Shown here in pieces: positions 24,576 to 34,072 of a stretch of DNA of 64,000 nt. The stretch is taken from the NCBI RefSeq assembly GCF_000006565.2, contig NC_031479.1:3932289-3996288 (forward strand), read 5' to 3'. The translations under genes were made by a program, and so were the position numbers. Each line of letters opens with the position of its first letter. Within the stretch, counting starts at the first letter, position 1. This stretch comes from Toxoplasma gondii ME49 (taxonomy: Eukaryota; Apicomplexa; Conoidasida; Eucoccidiorida; Sarcocystidae). Under the pieces are notes generated by a model that made no database searches, was not told the origin of the DNA, and saw only the letters and a program-made list of their open reading frames with translations.

Positions 24576-27500
24576 CATATATATCTCTTCGAGGCGCGTG
24601 GATGACTTCGTAGCAATCGCAGGAGAACACTGCTTGGAAGAGGGGGTTTGATGAAAATTATATCTCTGCGAGACCGCCTGGGATTCGCGGAACAATAAGC
24701 ACCCGAGACACCCTGGTGGTCTGCAAGTGCGCGCGGGGAGCGTCGATCAGCGTTTGGATGCAGCAGAGAGAGTCGCAAGCTGGATCTGAGAACGCGTTTG
24801 CGGTGTCGCCCTCGAAAGGCTTCGTTCGTGGACTTGACATGTCGAGAGAAAAACTGCTTTTTGTGTCGCGCATGCACCAGCTGTGCTCGTTGGAAAAAGT
24901 GAAAGATGAGGTCGCTTTTCATGCGAAGAACGTCTCTGAGAGCCCCTGAGAGTGCCTCAAGTTCTCCGTGAGTTCGAAAGGTTCGCAGAGTCTCAGTGTT
25001 TCCCCTGCTACTTTGTCTTTTCACTACGGCCTTCAGCTCTGAGTGTGGAGGGACGCCTAAGTCGAACGGCGCTCGCCTCGCTGCGTCATTTGCTTCAAAG
25101 GCGCGCAAGCATCTCTCGACACCGGGGCTCCTGGCGTTCGCTTCTGGAGGTCTACGGACGCCTGCTCTTCACAGGCCGCCTCGCGCAGCAGGCCTCGAAG
25201 GCCCTCGCTGTCGCCAGAGAGAAAGACCTTTTCCTCGAAAACAGGTGAGCGACTCGAGATGAAACAGAGCGGTTCTGTCAGGTGAAGCATAGAGACGATC
25301 TGCACGAGACAGGATATTCTGCAAGAGAAGGGAGAAGGATTTTGCGAGATGGAAGGGAGAGAGAAGTCCACCACGTGAAGAGATTTTACAACGTAACCGA
25401 GACTCTGGAAGGTGAAGGGGACTTTGAGATGAAGCAGAGAGACTCGACCGAGAATTGAGCCACCAGAGTGGAGTGGTGGACCTCGCGAGTGCGTCACACT
25501 TGCGCGACACTCACTCGCCTTTCCTTTGCGTGCACCGGCTTGAGGAAAGTTCTTCCAAACGGTGCGTGTTTGAAAAACCCAAGTGACAAATCGTTCGATT
25601 TAGAGAGAGGTCGTGACGCGAGTGGTCGCCGCGGGCGTCGAGGCGAGTGTTTGTCCAAGTCAGAGACGGTCTTACTCTTTCGGCGTCCTGCTGTGCAGAT
25701 CCTGGACAATTCGACAACTCCTTCAGCGCCCTCACAGCGACGCTCTGACACTCATCGTCGGACATTTTTGCATGCTGTCTTCGCGCTGGAGATTCGCCGT
25801 CGCTGAGTACACTCGGACGCACTGTCTGAGACCCCGGGAGCCTCTCCCGTGTCTCTGTCTCGCCGTCGCCTATCTCTGTCTGTCGACATCGAACAAAACT
25901 CAGGTGCGCGCCACGAGACGCGAAAGGGCAGAGGAAGAAGGGGAACAAAAACAAAACAGGGCGTTCTGCGCCTCGCTTCCGTGCAGAGGCTTCTCTTCTG
26001 GGTGCCAGACTGTTGCTCGGACTCCGAGCGCGCCATGTGAAACGCAGGACTTGAAGCAAAGCTCGGGTGCACAGACGAGACTTTGGCAGGAATGTAAATG
26101 TGTTTGGAAAGATGTATATCACTTCACGTAAATGCAAAGGGCTCTCTGCTTTTCCGGTTCCTCTCTGGCGATTTCACCTTAAGGCGCATCGGCAAAGTTT
26201 CGAGCTTTTCAGGATTTCCTGACACACCGACCTGTGAGGCGAGATCCGCCACAGGTGGACTTGAAACCCTGTTTATGGCAGCAGGTGCATGGAGTGCACG
26301 TCTTCTGTTCACCTTTGCGTTGCTGGACGTCGAGACAGTGCATTGGGGATGAGCAACAGTGCAGGGCGCCACCGCGGAGTTGAGAATGAACGAGCAAACA
26401 TGGTGTTCTCAGTGAACTTTTCCTTACTCGCGAGTGAAACATATCTCCAACGCCTTGTTGACTGTGTGTGCACATGCAGCTGTGTATGTATTCGTAAGTG
26501 TGTTGATGTATGTGTCGATTTACGAGGACCTGTAATTTACTGTGTTTATAGACGCAGATGCCTGTATCTGAATATGCAGAAATTGTGCTGATTGACGGAC
26601 ATATGTGTTTCGTGGTCGTATAGAATAAACATGACATGGTACTTCGAGGCTTCGCCATGCTGGGACGCTACAGCCAACTGAGACGCGAGACTCAAGAAGA
26701 CGCTGCCGACATTTGTCAGCAAAAGAATGCTTCGTATGCGCTCGAGGTGCAGACAGTTCGCATGGCTGAGACATTGTACAATCTTGCTCGGTAAGGATGT
26801 ATACAAGTCTCAAAGGGCCTTTGTCATTCCGAGTGAAGATCGGGCTCTCTTCGCTGTCTCCCTTCGGGCGCACAGACGCCTTTTGCTGGGGACACACGGT
26901 AGACTTGCGGCTGCGTTTTTACGTTGGCCCAAGAAGGATGTCAGGCAACCGTGGTTATGTCTGTGGCATCCATACCTGGTGTTGAGTTGGTTGGATATCT
27001 GCAGTGATTATCACCTTAACGTTCCCCCGGATGGAGAGTCCACACTTTTCTAGGTTCAACTAAACTTCCTTTTTCTCGGGAAGACATGCTACAAGTTGGA
27101 CTGCTGGTTTAGACCGTGTATGCCTGTGTGGTCCTAGGTACGCAATGAGCTACACACATATACAAGGGATTGGACAAGCTTTAGTAGATTCATATTGTCG
27201 ACAGGGGGCAACTACAAGTGATGGGAGCTCAGTATCCGACGACATCAAGATTTTTATACATTGGTAACGATCTAGGTGGATCTGAAATATTTACGATTAT
27301 CACTGATATCACCAGCGAAAGAAAATGACTCTTCAGATGCCAGTATGGTCAGAACCACCGTGCTGAGAGCCTATCTGGCAAACGGTTTTGTGTCTGCTTC
27401 TTGCGGTGAGGAAGACTGGAGACGTTAAAATGGACTGAGAGGGAAGGGATAGGTAACGAAGCAAAAGGCGATATGAAGAAATGAAAGAGGAAGAAAAGAA

Positions 27501-28438
27501 GGGGAGAAACGGTGTCGTCGAGGCGCCGAAAAGAAGGCGGGGCACTGTGGTGGCTATCTCTTTCCCGGATCAGCCGTGTCAACTTCTTTTCTTTGCTGCC
27601 TCACTTTCTGCCGCAGGGCGTATCACCATGTGAATCTCTTGCATCTGGCAGTGCCGTTATACCTACGATGTCTTGACTTGCTGGATAAGACCGGCGATAC
27701 ATCGAGTGAAGCTCACGGAAACTCATTTCCGTTTCCCCAAAAGCCTTGGCTTCCCTCGCAAGGGGAGAACGGCCACGACAATTCGTGCGCAGGGAGCGCT
27801 GCTTCAAAGGCGCAGGCGGGGTCGATTACCGGATCAGGTGCCGAAAGGAGCGGCGAGGCCGCGATTCAACTCGACAAAGCGCAGATTCAGAAGGTCAGTG
27901 GGTGTTTTTTCGCGTTGTCGACAAGACACGGCGGTTGTCGTGGTGTTTTGCCTGACGATCCACGAAACGCGGGAAGCGTGCGGTTTCACAACCACGTCCT
28001 ATTTCTGCGTCGGCTATCTGCAGGTGATTACATGGCATTTGAGTGCGTCTTCTGTCGCCGAGTGTGCGTGTGACTGCGTAGACAAAGAGGGAAGCGCCGT
28101 CCGCAGCGTCAATCGCTCTTAGAGAGACACTGTCAACCTATACAGTATTAATCACAGTACACGGTATAGCTATAGCTTGTACACTCTTAATGTTCCATAC
28201 GAAGGATACGGTAACTTCTGTATACCGAGCTATATTGGGGGTCCCAAAGCCGTGCGAGACGAGCATGCTGGAAGCTCGACTCACCTTGTAATTCAGCCAC
28301 TGCTTATGGTGTGGAATGTCATTTTCTGTGTATCTGCAGTGTGCAGCATTGAATCTAATGTCGATCTGGCGAAGTCAGGGAGGCCTGGCGCAGGCGCGAG
28401 CCGTTGCCAGCCGCTATCTGGTTTGGGACGCAGAGTAG
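13515..28438 (+). CDS. GTF3C3: TFIIIC TPR subunit (TFC4/tau131/GTF3C3 family), 16 exons
   Basis: Exons: 13515-13999, 14712-14860, 15145-15221, 15616-15738, 16729-17130, 17860-18549, 19411-19812, 20857-20927, 21567-21737, 22172-22929, 23801-23980, 25037-25244, 25699-25903, 26624-26790, 27617-27893, 28340-28438. Every junction is GT-AG and all phases agree, giving 1487 residues. TFIIIC binds the internal promoters of tRNA and 5S genes; this subunit recruits TFIIIB. An acidic Asp/Glu tail (residues about 45-160) and a basic patch (about 195-235) precede TPRs from about 240 (exons 4-5: EKAVQILEDIV, RRAVDFYLLAAHLV, LPQAIYCFRRCL) through exon 9. The C-terminus closely follows the family: an MVLRGFAML segment, then ETLYNLARAYHHVNLLHLAV, then the final CAALNLMSIWRSQG helix. 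Ser-rich and disordered inserts (exons 6, 7, 10) make it longer than the yeast or human protein. Start chosen at ATG 13515, with a second ATG two codons later. Confidence 0.92.
13681..13790 (+). repeat. Acidic Asp/Glu coding repeat
   Basis: A roughly 30-nt unit rich in GAGGATGACGAAGACGATGA repeats about three times in exon 1 of the TFIIIC subunit and encodes Glu/Asp blocks separated by single Tyr or Phe residues. An acidic N-terminal region is also present in TFC4-family proteins of other eukaryotes. Confidence 0.8.
15803..15887 (+). repeat. 17-nt minisatellite in a TFIIIC intron
   Basis: Five tandem copies of GCAAGACAAGGAAGGAA; the last two begin ACGAG instead of GCAAG. They lie in the intron between exons 4 and 5 (15739-16728). 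Confidence 0.85.
16269..17620. repeat. (TA)n microsatellites in TFIIIC introns 4 and 5
   Basis: TA-rich simple repeats occur at 16269-16335 and 16473-16502 (intron 4) and at 17470-17500 and 17596-17620 (intron 5). Exon 5 (16729-17130) lies between them and is free of repeats. They generate many spurious short Tyr/Ile ORFs. Confidence 0.85.
19487..19620 (+). repeat. Poly-Ser coding repeat (TCTTCG)n
   Basis: TCTTCG/TCTTCC units in exon 7 of the TFIIIC gene encode a nearly pure serine run of about 45 residues, broken only by a few Ala and Phe. It sits between TPR-like segments and is probably a flexible linker. Confidence 0.85.
20654..20700. repeat. (TA)n microsatellite, TFIIIC intron 7
   Basis: A TA-rich tract and flanking AT-rich sequence lie upstream of exon 8 (20857). 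Confidence 0.85.
23146..23406. repeat. (ACAT)n and (TA)n repeats, TFIIIC intron 10
   Basis: ACAT tetranucleotides grade into TA repeats at 23146-23193, with a second TA/AAATAT tract at about 23371-23406. Both lie in the intron before exon 11 (23801). Confidence 0.85.
24518..24582. repeat. (TA)n/(TATATG)n microsatellite, TFIIIC intron 11
   Basis: A TA tract followed by several TATATG hexamers, upstream of exon 12 (25037). Confidence 0.85.
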
Positions 28439-30536
28439 TGGACCCTTTTCGTTTCAGATTTCAGGTGTACAGACACTCGGACCCGAATGGTGCGCTTGGC
28501 CCCCCTGTGGCTGACGTTTTCCTTTCACAGCATTTGCCAGGCAGAAGAGGCAGTCAAAAAACCATGCAGACATCTCAGGGGTCTTTACTTGCATGAAGCA
28601 GTACATGGGAAATTGAGGGATCAAATTTTTCGAGACTCTCGCACTTTTTGACAGACGGCACTTGAGTCCACTGGCAGCCAGATACACGGGGAGGGCGCGC
28701 CTCGTTTGAGTGAGTGCAGAAGCCAGGTGCCATGTTGGAAAGAGGCAAAGCAGCCGTCAGACTCACGGGGTCGGGCGGAAGATGAATTTTCATCAGTCCG
28801 TAATATGCTTTGCGTACATGTCCCTTATGAGAGGTGCTTGTTTTACGGCGAGCAAACTACCGACACTCTCGTAATTCTTCATGGCTCAGGTACAGCGTAT
28901 TTCATTGGGCAAACACGGTGGCGTTGCTGCGCTTACTCTTTTCCGAAAAAACACCCGTGATTCGGAAATTGTCTATTTCTACTTACTAGTATAAATTTGC
29001 CTCTGAGCAGCAAGCACAGACTGCTTTCGCATGTGTAGCCTGCGCAACCTATGACGCCGGTGATGAAACTTTTCACGATCGCGGAAACGGCTCCCGTACT
29101 CCCGCGTTCGTTTAAGAACGTAAGAGCTCGGGTACCGTTATGTCTAGGGAGAGGCCGAGACTCTCGCTGGAGGGAGTATGTCGAGAAAAACGCTGATGGT
29201 ACACTTTTTCCCAGTGTCACTTCGTGACAGCTTTCTCCTCAGTCCACGGTTGGCCTTTTCTCTGCGCGAGTGCATTGCGAACGATCTTCAGAACACACCT
29301 GTGTCCGCGATGCATAAACCTTTCAGCAGCGGGTCTGTCACGGAAAGAAAGCAGTGGGTCTTGCGCCGATAGGCTGCAATTTATTTAGATCCGCCGCGCC
29401 GGACACACAGGTCGCTTCTTACTTGGTCACGGTTGCTTTATGCGTTAAATTCTATGGTTTTCGCTGTTCGAATAACTGCATGAAAGTTCGCAGAAAAACT
29501 CGTGGCAAACGAATGTGAAATTCTTCCGAACACAGAACCACCGGGCAGGATTAGGCTACAACTTTCTATCTGTATGTTGGCACTGAATTGTCGACTGCTG
29601 TGTCCGCCCTGAACGCACTTCGGTCGGAACTTGTCCGCCGGATTTTGGTACCTGCAGTGTTCGATTCCATAGCGCGCTTACGACAGACAAGAAGAAACAG
29701 CATCCACTCAGAGCCAGCAACGGTTTACTGCTTCGGTGTTCCTCAGTGTTACCATTCTAACATCTGCTGTTGTACACTTACAGCTGAAAAGCTGGCTGTC
29801 AACGGGGGAGCATCGGCGCGCGGACAGCACCCGGTGCCGAAAGACGAGTGGTTGAAAACGGTATTTCTACTAAAGACCCTCTCACCGACGCAACCATCGT
29901 TGTTGTGGCCTTGGTCTCTTTGAAAGAAACAATAAAAAACTGCATATTGGCAAGTCAGAAATTTCTACGTGGCATTTGACTGATTCCACGCACGTTACCT
30001 GTCAGCAGCGATTGACAATGTACTGAAACGCATGATTTCTTCGTCCTTTCGCGGTCACAGTTTGCGACATAGAGACAGAGAGTTCCGGAGCAGATTTTGC
30101 TGACAATTCTGGTGCTCAGTCTCGAAAACGAGTGTCGCTGGCATCCGGTGAAAGCCAGCTCCCAACGCGCGGGACGAAACTACGAGTTAGACACGGTTCG
30201 AGCGACAGTGCACGATGAAGACGCGAGTGGCCCCACGCTCGCCATCCGGAACGCAAAGTCGAGCCGGCCCGTTTTCGGGCTCCCGTCCACAATTTCGCCG
30301 CGAGTCCGAAGAAGAGCTAGTTGTGTCTGACGCAGGGGGACGCCGCCGAGCGTTGCGGAAAAACAGGGAACCCGAATCCAACGTGTCTTGCGCGACAACT
30401 TTTCCTGCAATGCGTCCTGTCGGTCTTTTCATTCTTGTGCCACAGTTCGTTTTTCTTTAAAGAGTGGAGTGTCTACGTTTTCGGGATACCCATTAACACT
30501 GCGGTGTCATTGTTTGACGAAGTTGACACAGGAACC
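28439..30536. other. Intergenic sequence, left part of the accessory island
   Basis: Between the TFIIIC stop and the first small secreted-protein gene. Short ORFs only, none with a plausible domain or splice structure. GCATGC palindromes look sparser here than in the flanking gene-rich DNA. It should contain the TFIIIC 3' UTR and the promoter of the 30537 gene. Confidence 0.5.
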
Positions 30537-31025
30537 ATGGAGCGAGCTAGCGCCGCTGCGGCAACACGTTCGCCTATCTTCGCGTCTGCACTGACCAAGA
30601 GAAAACCCCTCCTATTGCTGCTTGGATTCGCGGTCGTCTTGACGTTTTTCACTTGCGGGGTTCCAACTACCTCTCTGCGGCTGAGGGGCCCCAAATTCAC
30701 TCTGCAGGATATGAAGAAAGCCATCAAAGACGCGAAAGACGGTGTGAAAGGTGTTGAGGACGCTAAGAAAAAACATCAGAAGGCTGAGGATTCCGCCAAG
30801 AAGGCATCAGGATCAAAGAAAGACAAGCTACAGAAGGAGGCAGACGAAAAGAAAGAAACGTTGCAGAGCAAGATTAAGGATATGAAGCAAAAATGCGAGG
30901 AGTTGCGTCAGGTGAAAGAAGGCACCAAGAATAACAAGGGACTCAGTGATAAAGAAAAAAAGGATTTCTCGAAGGAAGGAGAGAAAGCCGACGAGGTTCT
31001 CAAAAGATGCGGGACGGTTGTGTAG
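30537..31025 (+). CDS. Small lysine-rich putative secreted protein, 162 aa
   Basis: A single-exon ORF with ATG 30537 (context ACCATGG) and TAG 31023-31025. Residues 1-23 are Ala/Arg/Lys-rich. Residues 24-43 form one hydrophobic segment (PLLLLLGFAVVLTFFTCG), acting as a signal peptide or signal anchor. The remainder, residues 50-162, is about one-third lysine with Glu/Asp/Gln, predicted by eye to be helical and coiled-coil-prone, and has two Cys late in the chain. Apicomplexan dense-granule and related exported proteins often have this layout, but no named family is recognised. It resembles the Lys/Arg-rich KRUF-type proteins of Toxoplasma only in composition. No obvious RRLxE-type export cleavage motif follows the hydrophobic segment. 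Its neighbour at 33431 has the same architecture. Confidence 0.72.
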   Translation: MERASAAAATRSPIFASALTKRKPLLLLLGFAVVLTFFTCGVPTTSLRLRGPKFTLQDMKKAIKDAKDGVKGVEDAKKKHQKAEDSAKKASGSKKDKLQKEADEKKETLQSKIKDMKQKCEELRQVKEGTKNNKGLSDKEKKDFSKEGEKADEVLKRCGTVV

Positions 31026-33430
31026 GTGTAGCTCTTCATAACCAACCTCTTCCTCTGTGGCCAGGAAACGTGCTGCAGGAGCGAGACGGCTTCGCCGAAA
31101 GAAGGGATTTGCACAAAAAGACCGTGACTTGTACAGATGGGAGCGCGTCGCGGTATCCTCTGTGCGGACACCGGGACCAAGCGTTTTGTTACACGAATGG
31201 TTTTAAAGTGTGGTGCTCGCGTTTTGGAAGAAACGTTAGACGAGTGCGTGGCACTCGCAAAAGTTTGCTGTTGCTGGGAACGTCGCTGCAAGACTCAAAA
31301 ACAGTCAACCTATGATTTTTCGTTTGCAGTCACGACTGTCAGTAGATACACCACACGGCAGGTGTCTCTTTCACTCCAATTTGTCATTTGAAGGCACGCA
31401 ATGCCAGTGTAGACGGAAGAGATCCGTGACAAGTGCAGTGCACCAGGAGGTGGCGGTACGAATTCAGGGACCAGGCCATAAGTCACGGTCGCAACGCCAA
31501 TGTTTCGCGCCAACGAGCGACCACTTACAACACAGAAGTAGTGGAGTTCCTTTCGTGGAACTATACACACTCGAGACACTCAGTGCTATGTTGTAACCAC
31601 AGGTGGTGGGTGGACGTTCTGTGGCATTGACAGCCAGTACCGGATTCGCAGAAAAAGCAGACCGACCGCCTCCATTTTCATGACTGAAGAAGATACGCCG
31701 GACTGGAAATGCGTTGATATCAGTGAGGCCGCCATACAGATCCGGGTGTTATGACTTTAGCACGAGTGTGCGGGATATTGCTTCGTCTGGGGAATCTGGA
31801 AGCGGGCCTGCCGCATAATGCCTTCGGCAGTTCTCGCAACTGGGGTGGGCTGCAAGACACTGCCACGTTTTGTACGTGTGAACACGCTAAGGATGTTTTT
31901 GACACACATCCATGTTCTTTACTAAACAAGGTTTTGCGGTTGATCCGTGCTTGACAACGCAATTTGAATTAGGTCACTGTATGGTCAATTGAGGAGGACA
32001 GTGGATGTCAACCAGTATTGCCGTCAACAATAGTTTGAGGGGTGCACCAGCAAACAAAATGATTGCTGAGAAAAATGGAGCGACGATGGTAGTGTCGGCA
32101 GCAGAGAGTGAACTGTGAACAAAGCCTGAAAGAAGCAAGCTGTCAACGGAACGCGAGACTTGGTATCCAGTCTCTCACCTCTGAGGGAGAAGGTTCCGTC
32201 CCCGCCCCCCCCACAAGCTTCTCTCGTCCCTTTTCCACAACCCACTATGCTTTTGGAAACAGACGCACCGGCCTTGTTGCTTGTTGTTGACACAGGAACG
32301 CTACAACCCTAGGAGAGCTAACTCCTTGACAGTACCACTAGCGAGTTATTGCATTCACTGGCAGAAAATGGTGGCAACCGAGAGTCGGCGCCAGTTGCGC
32401 GCTGGCACTTTTCCAGTTTTCCGCAATAGGATGTGGTCCCGAGCCCGCAGTGTGTTCAGTTTCCCCAGCATGGGGATCCGGAAACTGCTGGCTTTTCATC
32501 TTCCTTCGGTCAGGAAGAATGTCGCAAATTCTCTTCTGATGGACACACCGGCGAATGCGAGCAAGAATGACTTGCCGTTGAGGAGGCGGCATGAGCTAGC
32601 GAGCACCGCGGGCACAGGAACTCCCTATTTGAAGACGCGGGGGATTCTCGAGCAGAATGATCGACAGCCACTTCCTTTTTTCGTGAATTCGGAAAGCGAA
32701 GCCATGGCAAAATAGCCGGGCACTGGCAAACTTTCCGCGGCCGGGCAGAAGCACGGTGGAAAAACAGTGCTGCGATGTGCTTGCGTGGACACGGCAGACA
32801 AGACATTCTCTCGGGAAAGAGCAGGTAGTTAACTGTCTGCTGAGTCGGAAGAAGTGTTTCTGGAACAGTCATTTTCCGAAGGAACCGCAAGTACTCATAT
32901 CGAAAGAATCCAAAGTCTTTCTTCCCTTGTGGCCTCCATTTTCGTCTCAAGCAGGGGAACTGTCATCTTTTTCTGGCGTTGTTGCCTCTGGCAAGATAGC
33001 GCTAACTGCTCTTCCGATGCTTCTCAACTGGCCAACTTCGTTCAACCGACAAAGCCTGCTGGAAAGATGTCTATCGAGTGGGGAACGGCCAACTTTTGCC
33101 CTTTCATCTCCCAGTCTTTCCGGCTGTGAACACGTCGTTTTCTTGTCTCCCTTAGTCTTTTCCAGATTCAGAGCGAACCCGTTGAAACCGGGAGCTCGTC
33201 CTACGTGCCCTCGCGGGGTGCACCCTTTGATTCACATCACTAGAATCCCCCCACGGCGTATGATTCACGGACTATCCCAACTGGTATCGCTGACCATTCT
33301 TCTTTGCATGTCCCATCAAAAGCAGTCGAAGCTACATAAAGGTCATACCCGGCAACGGCGTCGCCGCCTGGTCTGTAAATAGACCGCGTTCCACGAAAGT
33401 GTTTTCCATCCGCGTTCAGTCGGCAGAAGA
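31026..33430. other. Spacer between the two small secreted-protein genes
   Basis: 2.4 kb with no supported gene. The longest plus-strand ORF, about 115 codons from the ATG at 32368, lacks a hydrophobic leader and lysine bias, so I see no third family member. The 3' UTR of the first gene and the promoter of the second should lie here. Confidence 0.45.
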
Positions 33431-34072
33431 ATGGAACAGATCAGATTTGGGACTGTGGCCTTGAAGCCACATGGCGACTTCCTGGCAAAACTGCCCGCAG
33501 CAGAAACGCGCCGTCCGCGACACCGGCCTCTACTTTGCCTAGTGGCCGCCGTTGTCAGTTTAGTGGTGCTCTGTATCTGCGTTGAGGGTCCTGCTGGAGT
33601 TGAGGCGGGCGCCTTCAAGGACTTGTCAAAGGAGACAAAGAAGCTCAAGAAGAAGGAAAAAACAATGAAGAAGTACAGGAAGAAGCTGAAAAAGCCAGTG
33701 TCCTGCAGCATCTCGTCCTGCATGACGATGTCTCGAAGCAAAGCCGAAACGAAGGTGAAGAAGTACGCAGCACTGTTGGAACAAGCCATGCAGACCGTCA
33801 GGGAATATATGATGAGGGTGCAGTCGAAGATTGCGACAGCTGAACAATCCCTGCAGACGTTGTCTCCGAAGAAACAGTCGAAGAAGAAGAAGAAAATCAA
33901 CAAGGCCCACGAGCGATTGCAGAAAACGACAGCGGAGTACAACAAAGCGGTGAAATTGTTGAAAGACGCCGGAAGAAATGTAGATAACCTCAGCTTAGCT
34001 AGTATCAGCGGCGGTGGAGGTAATGATGATGATGATGGCTACGATGAGCGCGATGTTCGACGTAAGAAGTAA
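33431..34072 (+). CDS. Lysine-rich putative secreted coiled-coil protein, 213 aa
   Basis: A single-exon ORF, ATG 33431 to TAA 34072. A basic N-terminus of about 32 residues ends in RRPRHR. A hydrophobic segment at about 33-51 (PLLCLVAAVVSLVVLCICV) follows, then a short Gly/Ala/Glu stretch like a cleavage region. The mature part opens with dense Lys (residues about 65-90), contains a Cys-Ser-Ile-Ser-Ser-Cys pair at about 95-100, a long helical Lys/Gln/Glu region, and ends in Gly4, an Asp run and a basic RRKK tail. Architecture and leader (basic, then Pro-Leu-Leu) match the 30537 gene, suggesting diverged paralogues. The role is unknown; export to the host or vacuole is inference only. Confidence 0.75.
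   Translation: MEQIRFGTVALKPHGDFLAKLPAAETRRPRHRPLLCLVAAVVSLVVLCICVEGPAGVEAGAFKDLSKETKKLKKKEKTMKKYRKKLKKPVSCSISSCMTMSRSKAETKVKKYAALLEQAMQTVREYMMRVQSKIATAEQSLQTLSPKKQSKKKKKINKAHERLQKTTAEYNKAVKLLKDAGRNVDNLSLASISGGGGNDDDDGYDERDVRRKK

Noticed and set aside
28100..28260. AT-richer stretch that might be an inserted organellar DNA fragment
   Set aside because: No recognisable cob, cox or rRNA segment could be identified by eye; a BLASTn against the mitochondrial and apicoplast genomes would decide.
33343..33945. 200-codon minus-strand ORF with long Phe runs
   Set aside because: A shadow of the Lys-rich 33431 gene: AAG codons read as Phe/Leu on the other strand.
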